Source: Firmicutes bacterium UBA4795
Lineage (GTDB): Bacteria; Bacillota; Desulfotomaculia; Desulfotomaculales; Nap2-2B
Assembly (NCBI GenBank): GCA_002402825.1
Contig: DHGP01000016.1
Location: 1 to 64,000 of the forward strand
Length of the DNA stretch: 64,000 nucleotides
Direction of reading: 5' to 3'
A program made the translations under genes and the position numbers. This document shows, piece by piece, positions 16,826 to 25,349 of this stretch; within the stretch, counting starts at the first letter, position 1; each line of letters opens with the position of its first letter. Under the pieces are notes generated by a model. The model saw nothing but the letters and a program-made list of their open reading frames with translations, made no database searches and was not told the origin of the DNA.

Positions 16826-18523
16826 TTAATGACTATCTAACTTTATAACATTTTTAAATTCAAGTAAGTCTAAGGCTTCTTCAACTGTTAGAATATCCTG
16901 GGGCACACCATACTTTTCAAAACCCTGCAGGACCCGGTTTACCTGAGGAGAAAATAACAAAGCCCGGGAAAGAACTTCTTTTTTATGACCATCTACCACC
17001 ACCTTTCCTTCGCTTAGTAAAATAACACGTTCGGCGTGGGCAGCCGCCATTTCTACATCATGAGTAACCACAATGACGGTATTACCACGCTGCCGGTATT
17101 CTTTTAAAAACTGCATTAAACTGGTTTTTAAGGCGTTATCCATACCCCGGGTAGGTTCATCCAAAATAAGGACCTTTGGTTCGGCAACTAAAACAGAGGC
17201 TAAAGCTACCCGTTGTTTTTCCCCTCCGCTTAAAAAGCGAGGGTACTGCTTTTTGTATGGGGTTAAATTAAACCGCTGCAAGGCGTTATTTACCCGGGTA
17301 GCTATATTTTCAAAATCCAAGCTTTTTAAAGTAAAAGCTATTTCTTCTTCCACGGTGTCGGCAAAAAGATGATCGTTGGGGTTTTGAAAAACATAACCCA
17401 CCTGCCGGGCAAGTTCGGCTACCGTAAGTTTTTTTATATCCTGTCCGTTTACCAGAACCTTGCCTTTCCCGGGTTTTAACAGTCCGTTAAAATGTTTAAC
17501 CAGGGTGGTTTTACCGGAAGCATTACGGCCCATAACGGCAATAAACTCTCCCTGGTAAAGACGTAAATCTATCCCTTTAAGGACCATTAGTTCTTTTTGG
17601 TAGGCAAACCAAAGTTTTTCTACTTCTATTGCCGGTATTCCGGACGGTTTCTTGTTTATCCAGGGAGGTGGTTTTTTGACGGTCCTAAAAAAGGTTTCCA
17701 GTACAGTCCGTGCCTGTTTGACGGTCAAAGGCAGGCCATTTACCTGGTGACCCGTCTTAATAAGCTTTTGCGCTAGAGCAATCAGGGGAGGGAAGCCAAA
17801 GCCAATCTTATCCAGCTTTTCGTATTGCGAACGCATAATTTTTGCCGGTTGGCCGTCAGCAATAATTCTTCCCTGATTTAAAACAATCAACCGGTCTACC
17901 AGGTGCACTACCCGGTCAAGACGGTGTTCCACTAAAATTACCGTTAAGCCTAACTCATCATTTAAACGGGAAATGATACCCAGCACATCTTCCGCCCCTT
18001 GAGGGTCAAGCTCAGAAGTAGGTTCATCCAACACCAGTATTTGGGGTTTTAAAGCCAGCACGGAAGCAATGGCTACTTTTTGTTTTTCTCCACCCGAAAG
18101 CTCGTGTAAAGAGCGATAACGTAAAGAAGCAATGCCTACCGTATCCAGCGCTTCCTCCAAACGTTTACTTATTTCGGCACGTGGTAATCCTAAATTTTCC
18201 AACCCAAAAGCAATTTCTCTTTCTACGTCTGTCGTAACCAACTGGTTTTCTGGGTCTTGAAAAACTAGACCTACCCGGGTGGCTAGTTCAGCTAAAGAGT
18301 AATTTATGGTTACAAATCCTTCCACTTCTACCGTCCCGCTTATCCTGCCGCCGTAAAAATGAGGGATTAAACCGTTCAAGCAGCGGACCAGGCTAGACTT
18401 GCCGCTTCCGGAGGAGCCGCTTAACAAAACAAATTCCCCGTCCATAATGGTTAAATTAATTTCTTTTAAAACAGGTTCAAGAGAACCGGCGTATGAAAAA
18501 GTTAAATTTTGAATTTTAATCAA
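16826..18523 (-). CDS. ECF transporter ATPase, fused EcfA-EcfA'
   Basis: 565 aa with two complete ABC ATPase domains. Domain 1 (1-240) has Walker A SGSSGSGKSS, signature LSGGEKQK and Walker B ILVLDEPTSELD. Domain 2 (300-530) has Walker A GRNASGKTT, signature LSGGEKQR and VLILDEPTRGMD. Most ECF systems encode two separate ATPases; here they are one chain. It starts at TTG with GAGGTGG upstream. It energises the EcfT and S-component genes on either side and belongs to the cobalamin-riboswitch operon. Confidence 0.94.
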   Translation of the reverse strand: MIKIQNLTFSYAGSLEPVLKEINLTIMDGEFVLLSGSSGSGKSSLVRCLNGLIPHFYGGRISGTVEVEGFVTINYSLAELATRVGLVFQDPENQLVTTDVEREIAFGLENLGLPRAEISKRLEEALDTVGIASLRYRSLHELSGGEKQKVAIASVLALKPQILVLDEPTSELDPQGAEDVLGIISRLNDELGLTVILVEHRLDRVVHLVDRLIVLNQGRIIADGQPAKIMRSQYEKLDKIGFGFPPLIALAQKLIKTGHQVNGLPLTVKQARTVLETFFRTVKKPPPWINKKPSGIPAIEVEKLWFAYQKELMVLKGIDLRLYQGEFIAVMGRNASGKTTLVKHFNGLLKPGKGKVLVNGQDIKKLTVAELARQVGYVFQNPNDHLFADTVEEEIAFTLKSLDFENIATRVNNALQRFNLTPYKKQYPRFLSGGEKQRVALASVLVAEPKVLILDEPTRGMDNALKTSLMQFLKEYRQRGNTVIVVTHDVEMAAAHAERVILLSEGKVVVDGHKKEVLSRALLFSPQVNRVLQGFEKYGVPQDILTVEEALDLLEFKNVIKLDSH

Positions 18524-18537
18524 GTGACCACCTCATT

Positions 18538-18686
18538 TTAGTCGTCAGTCGTCAGTATTTGAGTGTTGATAGATGAGAAATAAGAAGCGGGAAGTTAGAA
18601 GTGTATTTTTAGGTTGAAATTTAGCCTTCCTAGATTCCTTTTTATTCTCACTTCCAACTTCTCACTTCCCACTTCTCACTACCCCA
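18538..18686. repeat. low-complexity repeats between ecfA and ecfT
   Basis: GTCGTCAGTCGTCAGT at 18541-18556 belongs to the same type as the repeat inside dnaE. CTTCCAACTTCTCACTTCCC from 18651 is a second type, and it is translated on the minus strand as the last residues SEKWEVRSWK of EcfT. The gap between the two genes otherwise holds no recognisable gene. Confidence 0.7.
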
Positions 18687-19586
18687 GGCCAGGGGCAGGA
18701 TGGCTAATAATAAAACTACCAGGATAAGTATAAGGATTAATTCTAACTGGTTAAGATTTATCTTTTGTATGGAAGGATAATAACGGTAGCCCCCGTAGCC
18801 CTTAAAGCGGAAAAAAAGGCCAAAGATAAAGGGCAAAAAACCTGCCGCTACCTGGATTAGGCCAAAAGGAGTTAGCTTTATTTCTCTAAAGTAGGTGCGC
18901 ACCTTACGGGCCCCAAAGGCTCTGGATTCCATAGCTTCAGCTATTTGAACCGTCCGGTCTAAGGAGTTAGATAATAAAGGGATTAAAACTGCTCCTCGGG
19001 ACCTTATTTTTTGAATTAATTTACCTTTATCTATTTCCAGTCCTCTTGACCTTTGAACGTCAGTAAGACGTCCCAGATCGTCAATTAAAGCCGGCATGAA
19101 ACGGGTAGAAAGTGAGGTGGCCAAAACTGATTTATAAGGGAGTCTTAGTTTTAAGGCCGCCAGCAGCATGTCATCTGGATGAACAGTAAGATTTAAAATA
19201 GTAAAGGCAGAAACAATAGCCAAAAGCCTGAGCGACATTCCCAGGGCAAAGCAAATAGCCTCCAGGGTAATTTTCGGCTGTCCTAAAGTGGGAATTTCAA
19301 AGGTAAACTCCAGCAAAACGTGCGTACCATGGTACATTACCAGGGAGTTAATGATTACGATAACCAAAGAAAGGTAAAGTACAAAGCGCAACAAGGAAAG
19401 CCATTCCTGCCATCCCTTGGCGGCAATCACTACGGGTAGAGTAACCAGAAAAAGCAATAAAAGGTAAAGGGGGTGCTCAAAGATCATAGCCAAAAGCACA
19501 ATGCTGCTTACCCAGGCCAACTTAACAAAAGGATTTAACTTATGAATCAGCGTGCCTTTATCCTGGTAGCGAAAGTTTAACTTCAC
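18648..19586 (-). CDS. ecfT: ECF transporter transmembrane component T
   Basis: 312 aa, six or so membrane helices. The cytoplasmic coupling region carries SRGLEID and MESRAFGARK, corresponding to the two Ala-Arg-Gly-type motifs (here SRG and SRA) by which T components contact the ATPases. GTG start. The C-terminal SEKWEVRSWK is encoded by a GAAGTGGGAAGTGAGAAG repeat and is unlikely to be ancestral. It is the second gene of the cobalamin-riboswitch operon and is the scaffold between EcfAA' and the S component. Confidence 0.93.
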   Translation of the reverse strand: MKLNFRYQDKGTLIHKLNPFVKLAWVSSIVLLAMIFEHPLYLLLLFLVTLPVVIAAKGWQEWLSLLRFVLYLSLVIVIINSLVMYHGTHVLLEFTFEIPTLGQPKITLEAICFALGMSLRLLAIVSAFTILNLTVHPDDMLLAALKLRLPYKSVLATSLSTRFMPALIDDLGRLTDVQRSRGLEIDKGKLIQKIRSRGAVLIPLLSNSLDRTVQIAEAMESRAFGARKVRTYFREIKLTPFGLIQVAAGFLPFIFGLFFRFKGYGGYRYYPSIQKINLNQLELILILILVVLLLAILPLAWGSEKWEVRSWK

Positions 19587-19615
19587 GATTTAAATAAACC
19601 CTTTCCCTAACCCAT

Positions 19616-21022
19616 CTAATAAGGCCTTCTTTTCTTTTTTATCCACCAGATGCCTGCTTCAATTACTATCGCCAGTGGGATTATCCACCAAAAATCAGTC
19701 AGGTGCTTATTATTTTTAATTGCCTTGGAATTACTTTTAGTGGTTACCGGGGTGAGTTGGTTATCTTTAGGGGCTTTATTAGTTTTACTTAAAGAAAAAT
19801 TTTTATTTGTATCTGTAGACGCTTCAATCTTTTTGGTTTTTGTTTCTGGTGTTTTTGACGCGGCTTTTTTATCCTGGTTTTTAAGGTCTAGGACTGGGGT
19901 TTGCTTTTCCAAGGCTTCTTTAGTTTCTTTTTTTTGCTTTTGCTCTGAAATACCCTCTTCTGTTTGAACCGTTAAGACCTTTATTCCCGATGAAGTTACT
20001 GGAGCTTTAATCACTTTTTCTTTGCCTACTACCGCCGCAAAAGCATATTTTAACTTTTCTGAATGATTAATTAACACGTTAGCGGCCCGCTTAACACCTG
20101 GTTCATCAAGACCAGATATTACCGCAACCACTCCTTCGCAGCCCAGGCTTCCTTTGGGATTCCAAGGATTTTGCGCTGCCTGTAGGATCCCATAACCAGA
20201 ACCATAAGTTGTTCCTGTTTTTCCTTTATAATTACGGATGATTATTTCATTATGAGCAAAGTAAATAACCTCACGTTCTTGAAAAACCTGGTTTAACTCT
20301 TTAATTAAGGGTGAACTTGCTAAACCAATAAGAAATAAGTTATGGCTTTCTTTCTCGTTTACCGTTAAAGCCGACATCTTTTTAACTTGGACATTTTGTA
20401 CCCCGTATTTTAAAAGCTTATTTTTTAATCTTTGAGCTTCTTCATAAAAACCCTGGGCATACACCACGGTAGTTGGAACCACCCTTCCTTCATAACCGTG
20501 CAGGCAAGGCTCAGGAAAAAAACCAATCATCGCGGAAGGACCCATTACGTAAGAGGTCCAATCATGAAAGTCCCAGTGTTGAATGTCGCCTGGGTATAGC
20601 TTATAACTATGGGCAAAAACATTAGCCATTACCCCGTTGAGGTAATAAAACCAGTATTCCGTTTGGTTCCCCTTAATTCCTTCAATAGCTTCAATATAGC
20701 TTCCGTCCATTTCAATTTTAGCAGCTTGTTCCAAAGCCTCTCCGGCCGTGGCGCCTACCCTTACTTCTACTCTCCGGTCAAAAACTATTTCTTCACCAAA
20801 ATTTTTAGTGCCTATTATGCGTATGCTCATTTGCTCTTTGGAAGGAAGCTTGACAAAACCATAAACCGGTCCAACCAGGGAAAGTAATAAGAACAATAAA
20901 GCAAGCGCCGGAAGAAGGGGCGCTTTTTTTAACCAACAAAAAAAGTTTTGATTAAGAGCAACCAGATAATTCAAAACAGCATTTAATCCTTTTGCCAACT
21001 GAGCTTTTATCCTACCATTCAT
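19616..21022 (-). CDS. DUF4430 surface protein, probable corrinoid-binding partner
   Basis: 468 aa. A membrane segment (37-58) is followed by a DUF4430-type region at about 65-150, which includes TAGEALEQAAKIEM and YWFYYLNGVMAN. The DUF4430 fold also forms the C-terminal domain of animal transcobalamin and intrinsic factor. A second alpha/beta region (170-330) follows, then a lysine/threonine-rich stalk and a C-terminal helix WWIIPLAIVIEAGIWW with a basic tail, so most of it faces outside. First gene after the cobalamin riboswitch, with AGGAGG before the ATG. I infer that it captures corrinoid for the ECF transporter; no direct proof is visible. Confidence 0.8.
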   Translation of the reverse strand: MNGRIKAQLAKGLNAVLNYLVALNQNFFCWLKKAPLLPALALLFLLLSLVGPVYGFVKLPSKEQMSIRIIGTKNFGEEIVFDRRVEVRVGATAGEALEQAAKIEMDGSYIEAIEGIKGNQTEYWFYYLNGVMANVFAHSYKLYPGDIQHWDFHDWTSYVMGPSAMIGFFPEPCLHGYEGRVVPTTVVYAQGFYEEAQRLKNKLLKYGVQNVQVKKMSALTVNEKESHNLFLIGLASSPLIKELNQVFQEREVIYFAHNEIIIRNYKGKTGTTYGSGYGILQAAQNPWNPKGSLGCEGVVAVISGLDEPGVKRAANVLINHSEKLKYAFAAVVGKEKVIKAPVTSSGIKVLTVQTEEGISEQKQKKETKEALEKQTPVLDLKNQDKKAASKTPETKTKKIEASTDTNKNFSLSKTNKAPKDNQLTPVTTKSNSKAIKNNKHLTDFWWIIPLAIVIEAGIWWIKKKRRPY

Positions 21023-21108
21023 AATTTTTTCCTCCTAAAAATATAATCCTCTCTGTCAACCCGTGTTTCAGTAAAAAGTTTTTTAAATCTTTCCAGTTTA
21101 AAAATACA

Positions 21109-21148
21109 AAAATCCCGTTCCTCCGTTGAGAGGTGGCGGGAGTTTTAT
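21109..21148 (-). terminator. terminator of the cobalamin riboswitch
   Basis: On the minus strand CTCCCGCCACCTC pairs with GGAGGAACGGGA, followed by TTTTTGTATTTTT. It lies between the aptamer and the DUF4430 gene and is the likely expression platform, ending transcription when corrinoid is bound. Confidence 0.75.
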
Positions 21149-21205
21149 TATTAGCTTTATGAGCTGGTACCTGCCCTCTCCATGGGAGGTAAACTTATGT
21201 ACCTG

Positions 21206-21470
21206 CATGCCGGATAGGTCTCCTGACTTGTGGATCATTACCTACCTAGCTACCTTCCCAGAGTTAACACTCAGCACTTTTAAGACCTACAGTAACCCAA
21301 ACATACTACCCTTAAATAACCCAAGTTACCTTTATGAAATCTTCTTTTAACGCTGAGTGCCACTCCAGTGGTTTTTTGCTTAAGTGGCTTCCCACTTACA
21401 GTGGCCGGACCGCCCAGGACTTGCACCTGGTTCCCTATTTTCCTGCAGTTGCTTGCAGTAACCCGGCATG
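21206..21470 (-). promoter_or_regulatory. cobalamin riboswitch
   Basis: Minus-strand RNA with the class hallmarks: GGGAACCAGGTGCAAGTCC, then GGGCGGTCCGGCCACTGT, and the B12 box AAGTCAGGAGACCT near the 3' end. The ends CATGCCGG and CCGGCATG form a perfect 8-base closing stem P1. A terminator follows at 21109-21148. It controls the DUF4430-ecfT-ecfAA'-S operon, which points to corrinoid as the transported compound. Confidence 0.95.
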
Positions 21471-21488
21471 AATTATATTATTTAGTTT

Positions 21489-21517
21489 TTTTTAACATAA
21501 TTTTTGCAAGTTGTCAA
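21489..21517 (-). promoter_or_regulatory. possible promoter of the riboswitch operon
   Basis: Minus-strand TTGACA (21512-21517) with a 17-base spacer to TAAAAA (21489-21494), directly upstream of the aptamer. The -35 is perfect and the -10 weak. Confidence 0.45.
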
Positions 21518-21664
21518 GGTGAGATTTGCAATGAGCTTATGTGTTCGAAATTTAGCTATGATTCTTGTTATCTTACCCCTGATTTTTTAAGCGCTTACCA
21601 AAAAGAATGGGAAGCAGCCATTTTTTTAAATAATTATTAATTTAATTTATCCCCACTTTCTGGT

Positions 21665-21693
21665 TTGACTTTAGGTAATCTGCTTGTTAAAAT
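21665..21693 (+). promoter_or_regulatory. metK promoter
   Basis: TTGACT (21665-21670), 17 bases, TAAAAT (21688-21693), about 70 bases upstream of the metK start. No SAM riboswitch sequence was recognised in this short leader. Confidence 0.6.
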
Positions 21694-21761
21694 AAACGTG
21701 TTTTTTAAAATAATTTTAATGTTTCTACAATTTTTTTATTTTATATAAAGGAGGAAAATAA

Positions 21762-22952
21762 ATGGCCAAGCATTTGTTCACTTCAGAATCGGTAACCGAA
21801 GGCCACCCGGACAAGTTAGCAGACCAGATTGCGGATGCTATTCTAGATGAAATTATTAAGCTGGACCCTTATGCCCGGGTGGCCTGTGAAGTGCTGGTAA
21901 CTACCGGGCTGGTGGTCGTAGCAGGTGAAATTACTACGGCATGTTACGTAGATATACCTAAAATAGTAAGGGATACGGTACGCGAGGTTGGCTATACCAG
22001 GGCCAAATATGGTTTTGATGCCGATACCTGTGCGGTTATCACCACTATTGACGAACAGTCCCCGGACATTGCCCTGGGGGTAAATAAAGCCCTGGAAGTA
22101 CGTGCCGGGAAAATAAACAACTCGGTAGAAGAGGTCATCGGCGCTGGTGACCAGGGGATAATGTATGGTTACGCCACCAATGAAACACGAGAAATGATGC
22201 CCCTGCCCATCTCTTTGGCCCATAAGCTAGCCCGGCAGTTGGCTGCCGTAAGAAAAAAACGTGAAATGCCGTACTTGCGTCCTGACGGCAAAGTACAGGT
22301 TACTATTGAATACGAAGATGATAAACCTGTACGTCTCCATACGGTTGTTATTTCGGCTCAGCATCATCCAGACGTAGAAATGGAGGTTATACGCCTGGAT
22401 TTAATTCGTAAAGTAATCCGTAGGGTAGTGCCTGCCGAATTGCTTGACGCGTCAACCCGGTACCTGGTTAACCCTACGGGTCGTTTTGTAATTGGTGGTC
22501 CGCTGGGTGATACAGGTCTTACAGGCCGGAAAAATATTGTGGATACCTATGGAGGGGTAGCCAGACACGGGGGAGGGTCTTTTTCAGGAAAAGACCCAAC
22601 TAAAGTAGACCGGACAGCAAACTATGCCGCCCGTTACGTAGCCAAGAATATTGTGGCAGCTGGTCTGGCCGCAAAATGTGAAGTTCAGTTAGCTTACATT
22701 ATTGGGGTGGCGCGGCCTGTTTCCATTATGGTGGATACTTTTGGAACAGGAAAGGTAAGTGAAGAATTACTGGTTAAACTTATCCAAGAAAATTTTGAAT
22801 TAACTCCGGCAGGCATGATTAAGGAATTTGATTTACGCCGTCCTATTTATCGCCAGCTTGCTGCTTACGGTCATTTTGGCCGTTTAGACCTCAATTTACC
22901 CTGGGAACGAGTAGATAAAGCTGAAATTTTGCGTCATGCCGCGGAGATGTAA
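21762..22952 (+). CDS. metK: S-adenosylmethionine synthetase
   Basis: 396 aa, full length. Makes SAM from methionine and ATP in the cytoplasm. Signature stretches are present: SVTEGHPDKLADQI (ATP and metal site), the hexapeptide-type GAGDQGIMYGYA, and the phosphate-binding loop GGGSFSGKDPTKVDR. It starts at ATG with AAAGGAGG upstream and is followed by a strong terminator, so it is probably monocistronic. SAM from this enzyme also feeds the two radical SAM proteins encoded at 55.8-58.2 kb. Confidence 0.98.
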   Translation: MAKHLFTSESVTEGHPDKLADQIADAILDEIIKLDPYARVACEVLVTTGLVVVAGEITTACYVDIPKIVRDTVREVGYTRAKYGFDADTCAVITTIDEQSPDIALGVNKALEVRAGKINNSVEEVIGAGDQGIMYGYATNETREMMPLPISLAHKLARQLAAVRKKREMPYLRPDGKVQVTIEYEDDKPVRLHTVVISAQHHPDVEMEVIRLDLIRKVIRRVVPAELLDASTRYLVNPTGRFVIGGPLGDTGLTGRKNIVDTYGGVARHGGGSFSGKDPTKVDRTANYAARYVAKNIVAAGLAAKCEVQLAYIIGVARPVSIMVDTFGTGKVSEELLVKLIQENFELTPAGMIKEFDLRRPIYRQLAAYGHFGRLDLNLPWERVDKAEILRHAAEM

Positions 22953-22953
22953 C

Positions 22954-22986
22954 TTAAGGGGCCCAAAAGCAAAAAGGGCCCCTTAA
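22954..22986 (+). terminator. terminator after metK
   Basis: TTAAGGGGCCC (22954-22964) pairs perfectly with GGGCCCCTTAA (22976-22986) over an A-rich 11-base loop, followed by a T-rich tract. Starts right after the metK stop. Confidence 0.9.
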
Positions 22987-23067
22987 ATTATTTTTTAAAA
23001 CCAGCACCTCTTATTTTAATGCTGCATAAGGTACATTAGCGTGAGATAGAAGAGGGCTGGGCTCAAA

Positions 23068-23451
23068 ATGATTATTGGGGTTTTATTGGTTTTACTGGTA
23101 GGCTGGGTAGTTTTTATCCTTATCAAGGTTTATAGGCTTGTTTACCAAATTAACAAAAACCAATACTTCTTAAAAATAGTGGTCATTTTACGTAATCAAG
23201 AGAAATCGCTGGAAGGTTTTTTACGTCCTTTGCTATATTGGCGAAACAAATTGTGGCCGTTTTTGGAAATAGTGATTGTAGATGATGGTTCTATTGACCA
23301 AACGCTAAAGATTTTAAGCCTGTTAAGGCGGGAGGTTGATTTTCCTTTGGTTAATTTTTCTACTGTTAATATAACTACTAAAAATAGTCAGGCTTTATTT
23401 GATTATTTCTTTATTTCTTATCCTCCCCTTTACTTTATTCCACCGCAATAA
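23068..23451 (+). CDS. small membrane protein with a partial GT2-like fold
   Basis: 127 aa. One transmembrane helix at 2-22 is followed by a region reading VVILRNQEKSLEGFLRPL and then EIVIVDDGSIDQTLKIL, which resembles the first half of a family 2 glycosyltransferase (nucleotide-sugar binding DDGS). The rest of a catalytic domain is missing and there is no downstream frame continuing it, so it is either a specialised short protein or a remnant. Located between metK and the diguanylate cyclase gene. Confidence 0.6.
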   Translation: MIIGVLLVLLVGWVVFILIKVYRLVYQINKNQYFLKIVVILRNQEKSLEGFLRPLLYWRNKLWPFLEIVIVDDGSIDQTLKILSLLRREVDFPLVNFSTVNITTKNSQALFDYFFISYPPLYFIPPQ

Positions 23452-23505
23452 AATACTTTTCTTTACCTCCTATAATGTTTAACTACTGGTTTTTCATTTA
23501 TTTTT

Positions 23506-23553
23506 CACCTAAAGGTAAATTTTCTTTTTTGTCGAAATATTACCTTTGAGGTG
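23506..23553 (+). promoter_or_regulatory. hairpin that hides the RBS of the GGDEF gene
   Basis: CACCTAAAGGTAA (23506-23518) is complementary to TTACCTTTGAGGTG (23540-23553) apart from a single bulged base. The 3' arm contains the GAGGTG Shine-Dalgarno of the diguanylate cyclase gene, whose ATG is at 23560. This is a candidate translational switch or RNA thermometer. Confidence 0.55.
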
Positions 23554-23559
23554 TAAAAA

Positions 23560-25305
23560 ATGATCCAAAGAAATAATCTTCCCCACGTTTTATATACCTG
23601 GTTGGTTATTTGTTTGGGAACAGGTGTTTTAATTTTTCTTTTTAAGGAACTAGATTTAGATTTAAGCCGGGAATTTCTAGTTTTTATTGTCTTAGGAATA
23701 TTAACTGAATGGTTGGGAGTATCTTTTCCCAAGGGTAAACTGTCGGCCGGCTTTACGGTAGTACTGGCCACCTTTTTAATTTATGGCCCGGCGGCAGGAA
23801 TTTGGATTAGCGGCTTGGCCAACTTAATTGGACAGGGAATTATTAACCGGGGTAGTCCCATGAGGGTTACTTTTTTTAGTACCGGTCAATATATTCTTGC
23901 TTTTTGGGTTGGTAATTATGCTTACTTGTGGGCTGGCGGTCAAGCGGCAGTTGAAAAAGGTTTAAATTTTGCCCTATTTGTTCCATTAGTTGCTTTTACG
24001 GCCGCATATTATTTTACTAATCACTTCCTGGTCTATCTTTATATGTGGCCGGAGCACCAAAAAACATCTTTGGTAAGGTGGAGTGATATCTTACGGTGGG
24101 ATGGCTTTACCTACCTTTTGGGTATTCCTCTGGGACTCCTTATGGTCATGCTTTACCAGCGCTTAAGCATAACTGGTCCGGTACTTTTTTTTCTACCTGT
24201 TTTCATAATCCAATTTTTACTCCGTTTGTACCTCCAGGTTACCTTAGCCAACCAGGAGCTTAGTGTTTTTTACCGGGTGGCTAAAAAATTAAGTAGACCG
24301 CTTGAGGCGGATAAAATATTTGACCTTATTTTAAAGGAAGCGCGACGGGTGGTAAATTATCACTCAGGGATAATTTACTTAAAAATAGGGCAGGCTAGTA
24401 GACCAGGCTTTCAGCCTGGTCAAAGCCTGCTCGAAGCAGAGGAAAAAAATCATTACCGGGCAGTGGCCGGAAAAGGTCCCCAGGTAAAAAACCTTATAGG
24501 CACTACTTTTACTCCAAAAGAGGGTTTTTTAGGCTGGATGGTGAGCCAGCGCCGGCTACCAGAAATAATAAATGACGTCCGGAAAGATTTGCGGCTTAAA
24601 AATGAAGCCGGATTACCCCAGGTTTGCCGGTCTTTATTAATTATTCCTTTACAAACAGAAAATGAAATATTAGGTATTTTTATGCTTGGTGATAAACATC
24701 CTTTTGCTTTTAAAGAAAACCACCAGGATATTTTAACAGTTGTTTGCCACCAAGCTGCCGTTGTCCTGGCTAATATCTTTCTTTCCCAGCGCGTTAGGGT
24801 TAAGGCAAACATTGATGAATTGACCGGCATTTATAGCTATCATTCCTTTTTTCATCGGGCGACGGAGGAATGTCACCGGGCTGGCAAGGAAGGCTCTCCT
24901 TTGGCTTTAATTATGCTTGATGTGGATGCTTTTCAAATGGTTAACGATTCTTTTGGCCGTAACATTGGTGACGTGGTGCTGGCGGCCCTGGCCCGGTTAA
25001 TTAAAGAAATGGTAAATCAAGCCGGAATAGTTGCCCGTTACGGTGGAGAAGAATTTGTTATTTTACTGCCTAACTATGGCGAAGTAAAAGCAGTTCACCT
25101 GGCGGAAAATATCCGGCGGATTGTTCGGGAGCACTCGTTTCAAGCGGAAGGCTTATCTTTAAATTTAAAGGTAAGCCTTGGGGTGGCTATGTACCCGCAG
25201 GACGCTAATAGCCTTTCTGAGTTGCTGCAAAAAGCAGACGAGGCACTTTACCGGGCTAAAAAAAGAGGTAAAGATTGTGTTGTGCCTTTTTCTGGTAAAA
25301 TTTAA
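23560..25305 (+). CDS. membrane GAF-GGDEF diguanylate cyclase
   Basis: 581 aa. Residues 10-230 form about seven hydrophobic helices of an integral sensory domain. A GAF domain follows (about 240-405), then a GGDEF domain (about 420-580) with active-site YGGEEF, DVDAFQMVNDSFGR for metal and substrate, and VSLGVAMYPQD at the end. It should make cyclic di-GMP. The GAF region carries an in-frame palindromic insertion (GQASRPGFQPGQSLLEAEEK) at 24390-24430. Translation may be controlled by a hairpin that covers the RBS. The signal sensed is unknown. Confidence 0.92.
   Translation: MIQRNNLPHVLYTWLVICLGTGVLIFLFKELDLDLSREFLVFIVLGILTEWLGVSFPKGKLSAGFTVVLATFLIYGPAAGIWISGLANLIGQGIINRGSPMRVTFFSTGQYILAFWVGNYAYLWAGGQAAVEKGLNFALFVPLVAFTAAYYFTNHFLVYLYMWPEHQKTSLVRWSDILRWDGFTYLLGIPLGLLMVMLYQRLSITGPVLFFLPVFIIQFLLRLYLQVTLANQELSVFYRVAKKLSRPLEADKIFDLILKEARRVVNYHSGIIYLKIGQASRPGFQPGQSLLEAEEKNHYRAVAGKGPQVKNLIGTTFTPKEGFLGWMVSQRRLPEIINDVRKDLRLKNEAGLPQVCRSLLIIPLQTENEILGIFMLGDKHPFAFKENHQDILTVVCHQAAVVLANIFLSQRVRVKANIDELTGIYSYHSFFHRATEECHRAGKEGSPLALIMLDVDAFQMVNDSFGRNIGDVVLAALARLIKEMVNQAGIVARYGGEEFVILLPNYGEVKAVHLAENIRRIVREHSFQAEGLSLNLKVSLGVAMYPQDANSLSELLQKADEALYRAKKRGKDCVVPFSGKI
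24390..24430. repeat. palindromic GQAS-type insert in the GAF domain
   Basis: Nested inverted repeats: GCAGGCT / AGCCTGC outside and GACCAGGCT / AGCCTGGTC inside (3-base loop). It is read in frame as GQASRPGFQPGQSLLEAE. A similar nested palindrome is read as GQASSLSERSE in the beta-propeller gene (around 50070-50090). Confidence 0.75.
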
Positions 25306-25349
25306 CCGGAAAGTAAGTAGCAGGGACGTCCCGGATAAAGGAAGATATA

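Noticed and set aside
21126..21640. Two plus-strand open frames upstream of metK
   Set aside because: They lie on the antisense side of the cobalamin riboswitch or in its promoter region and encode nothing recognisable.
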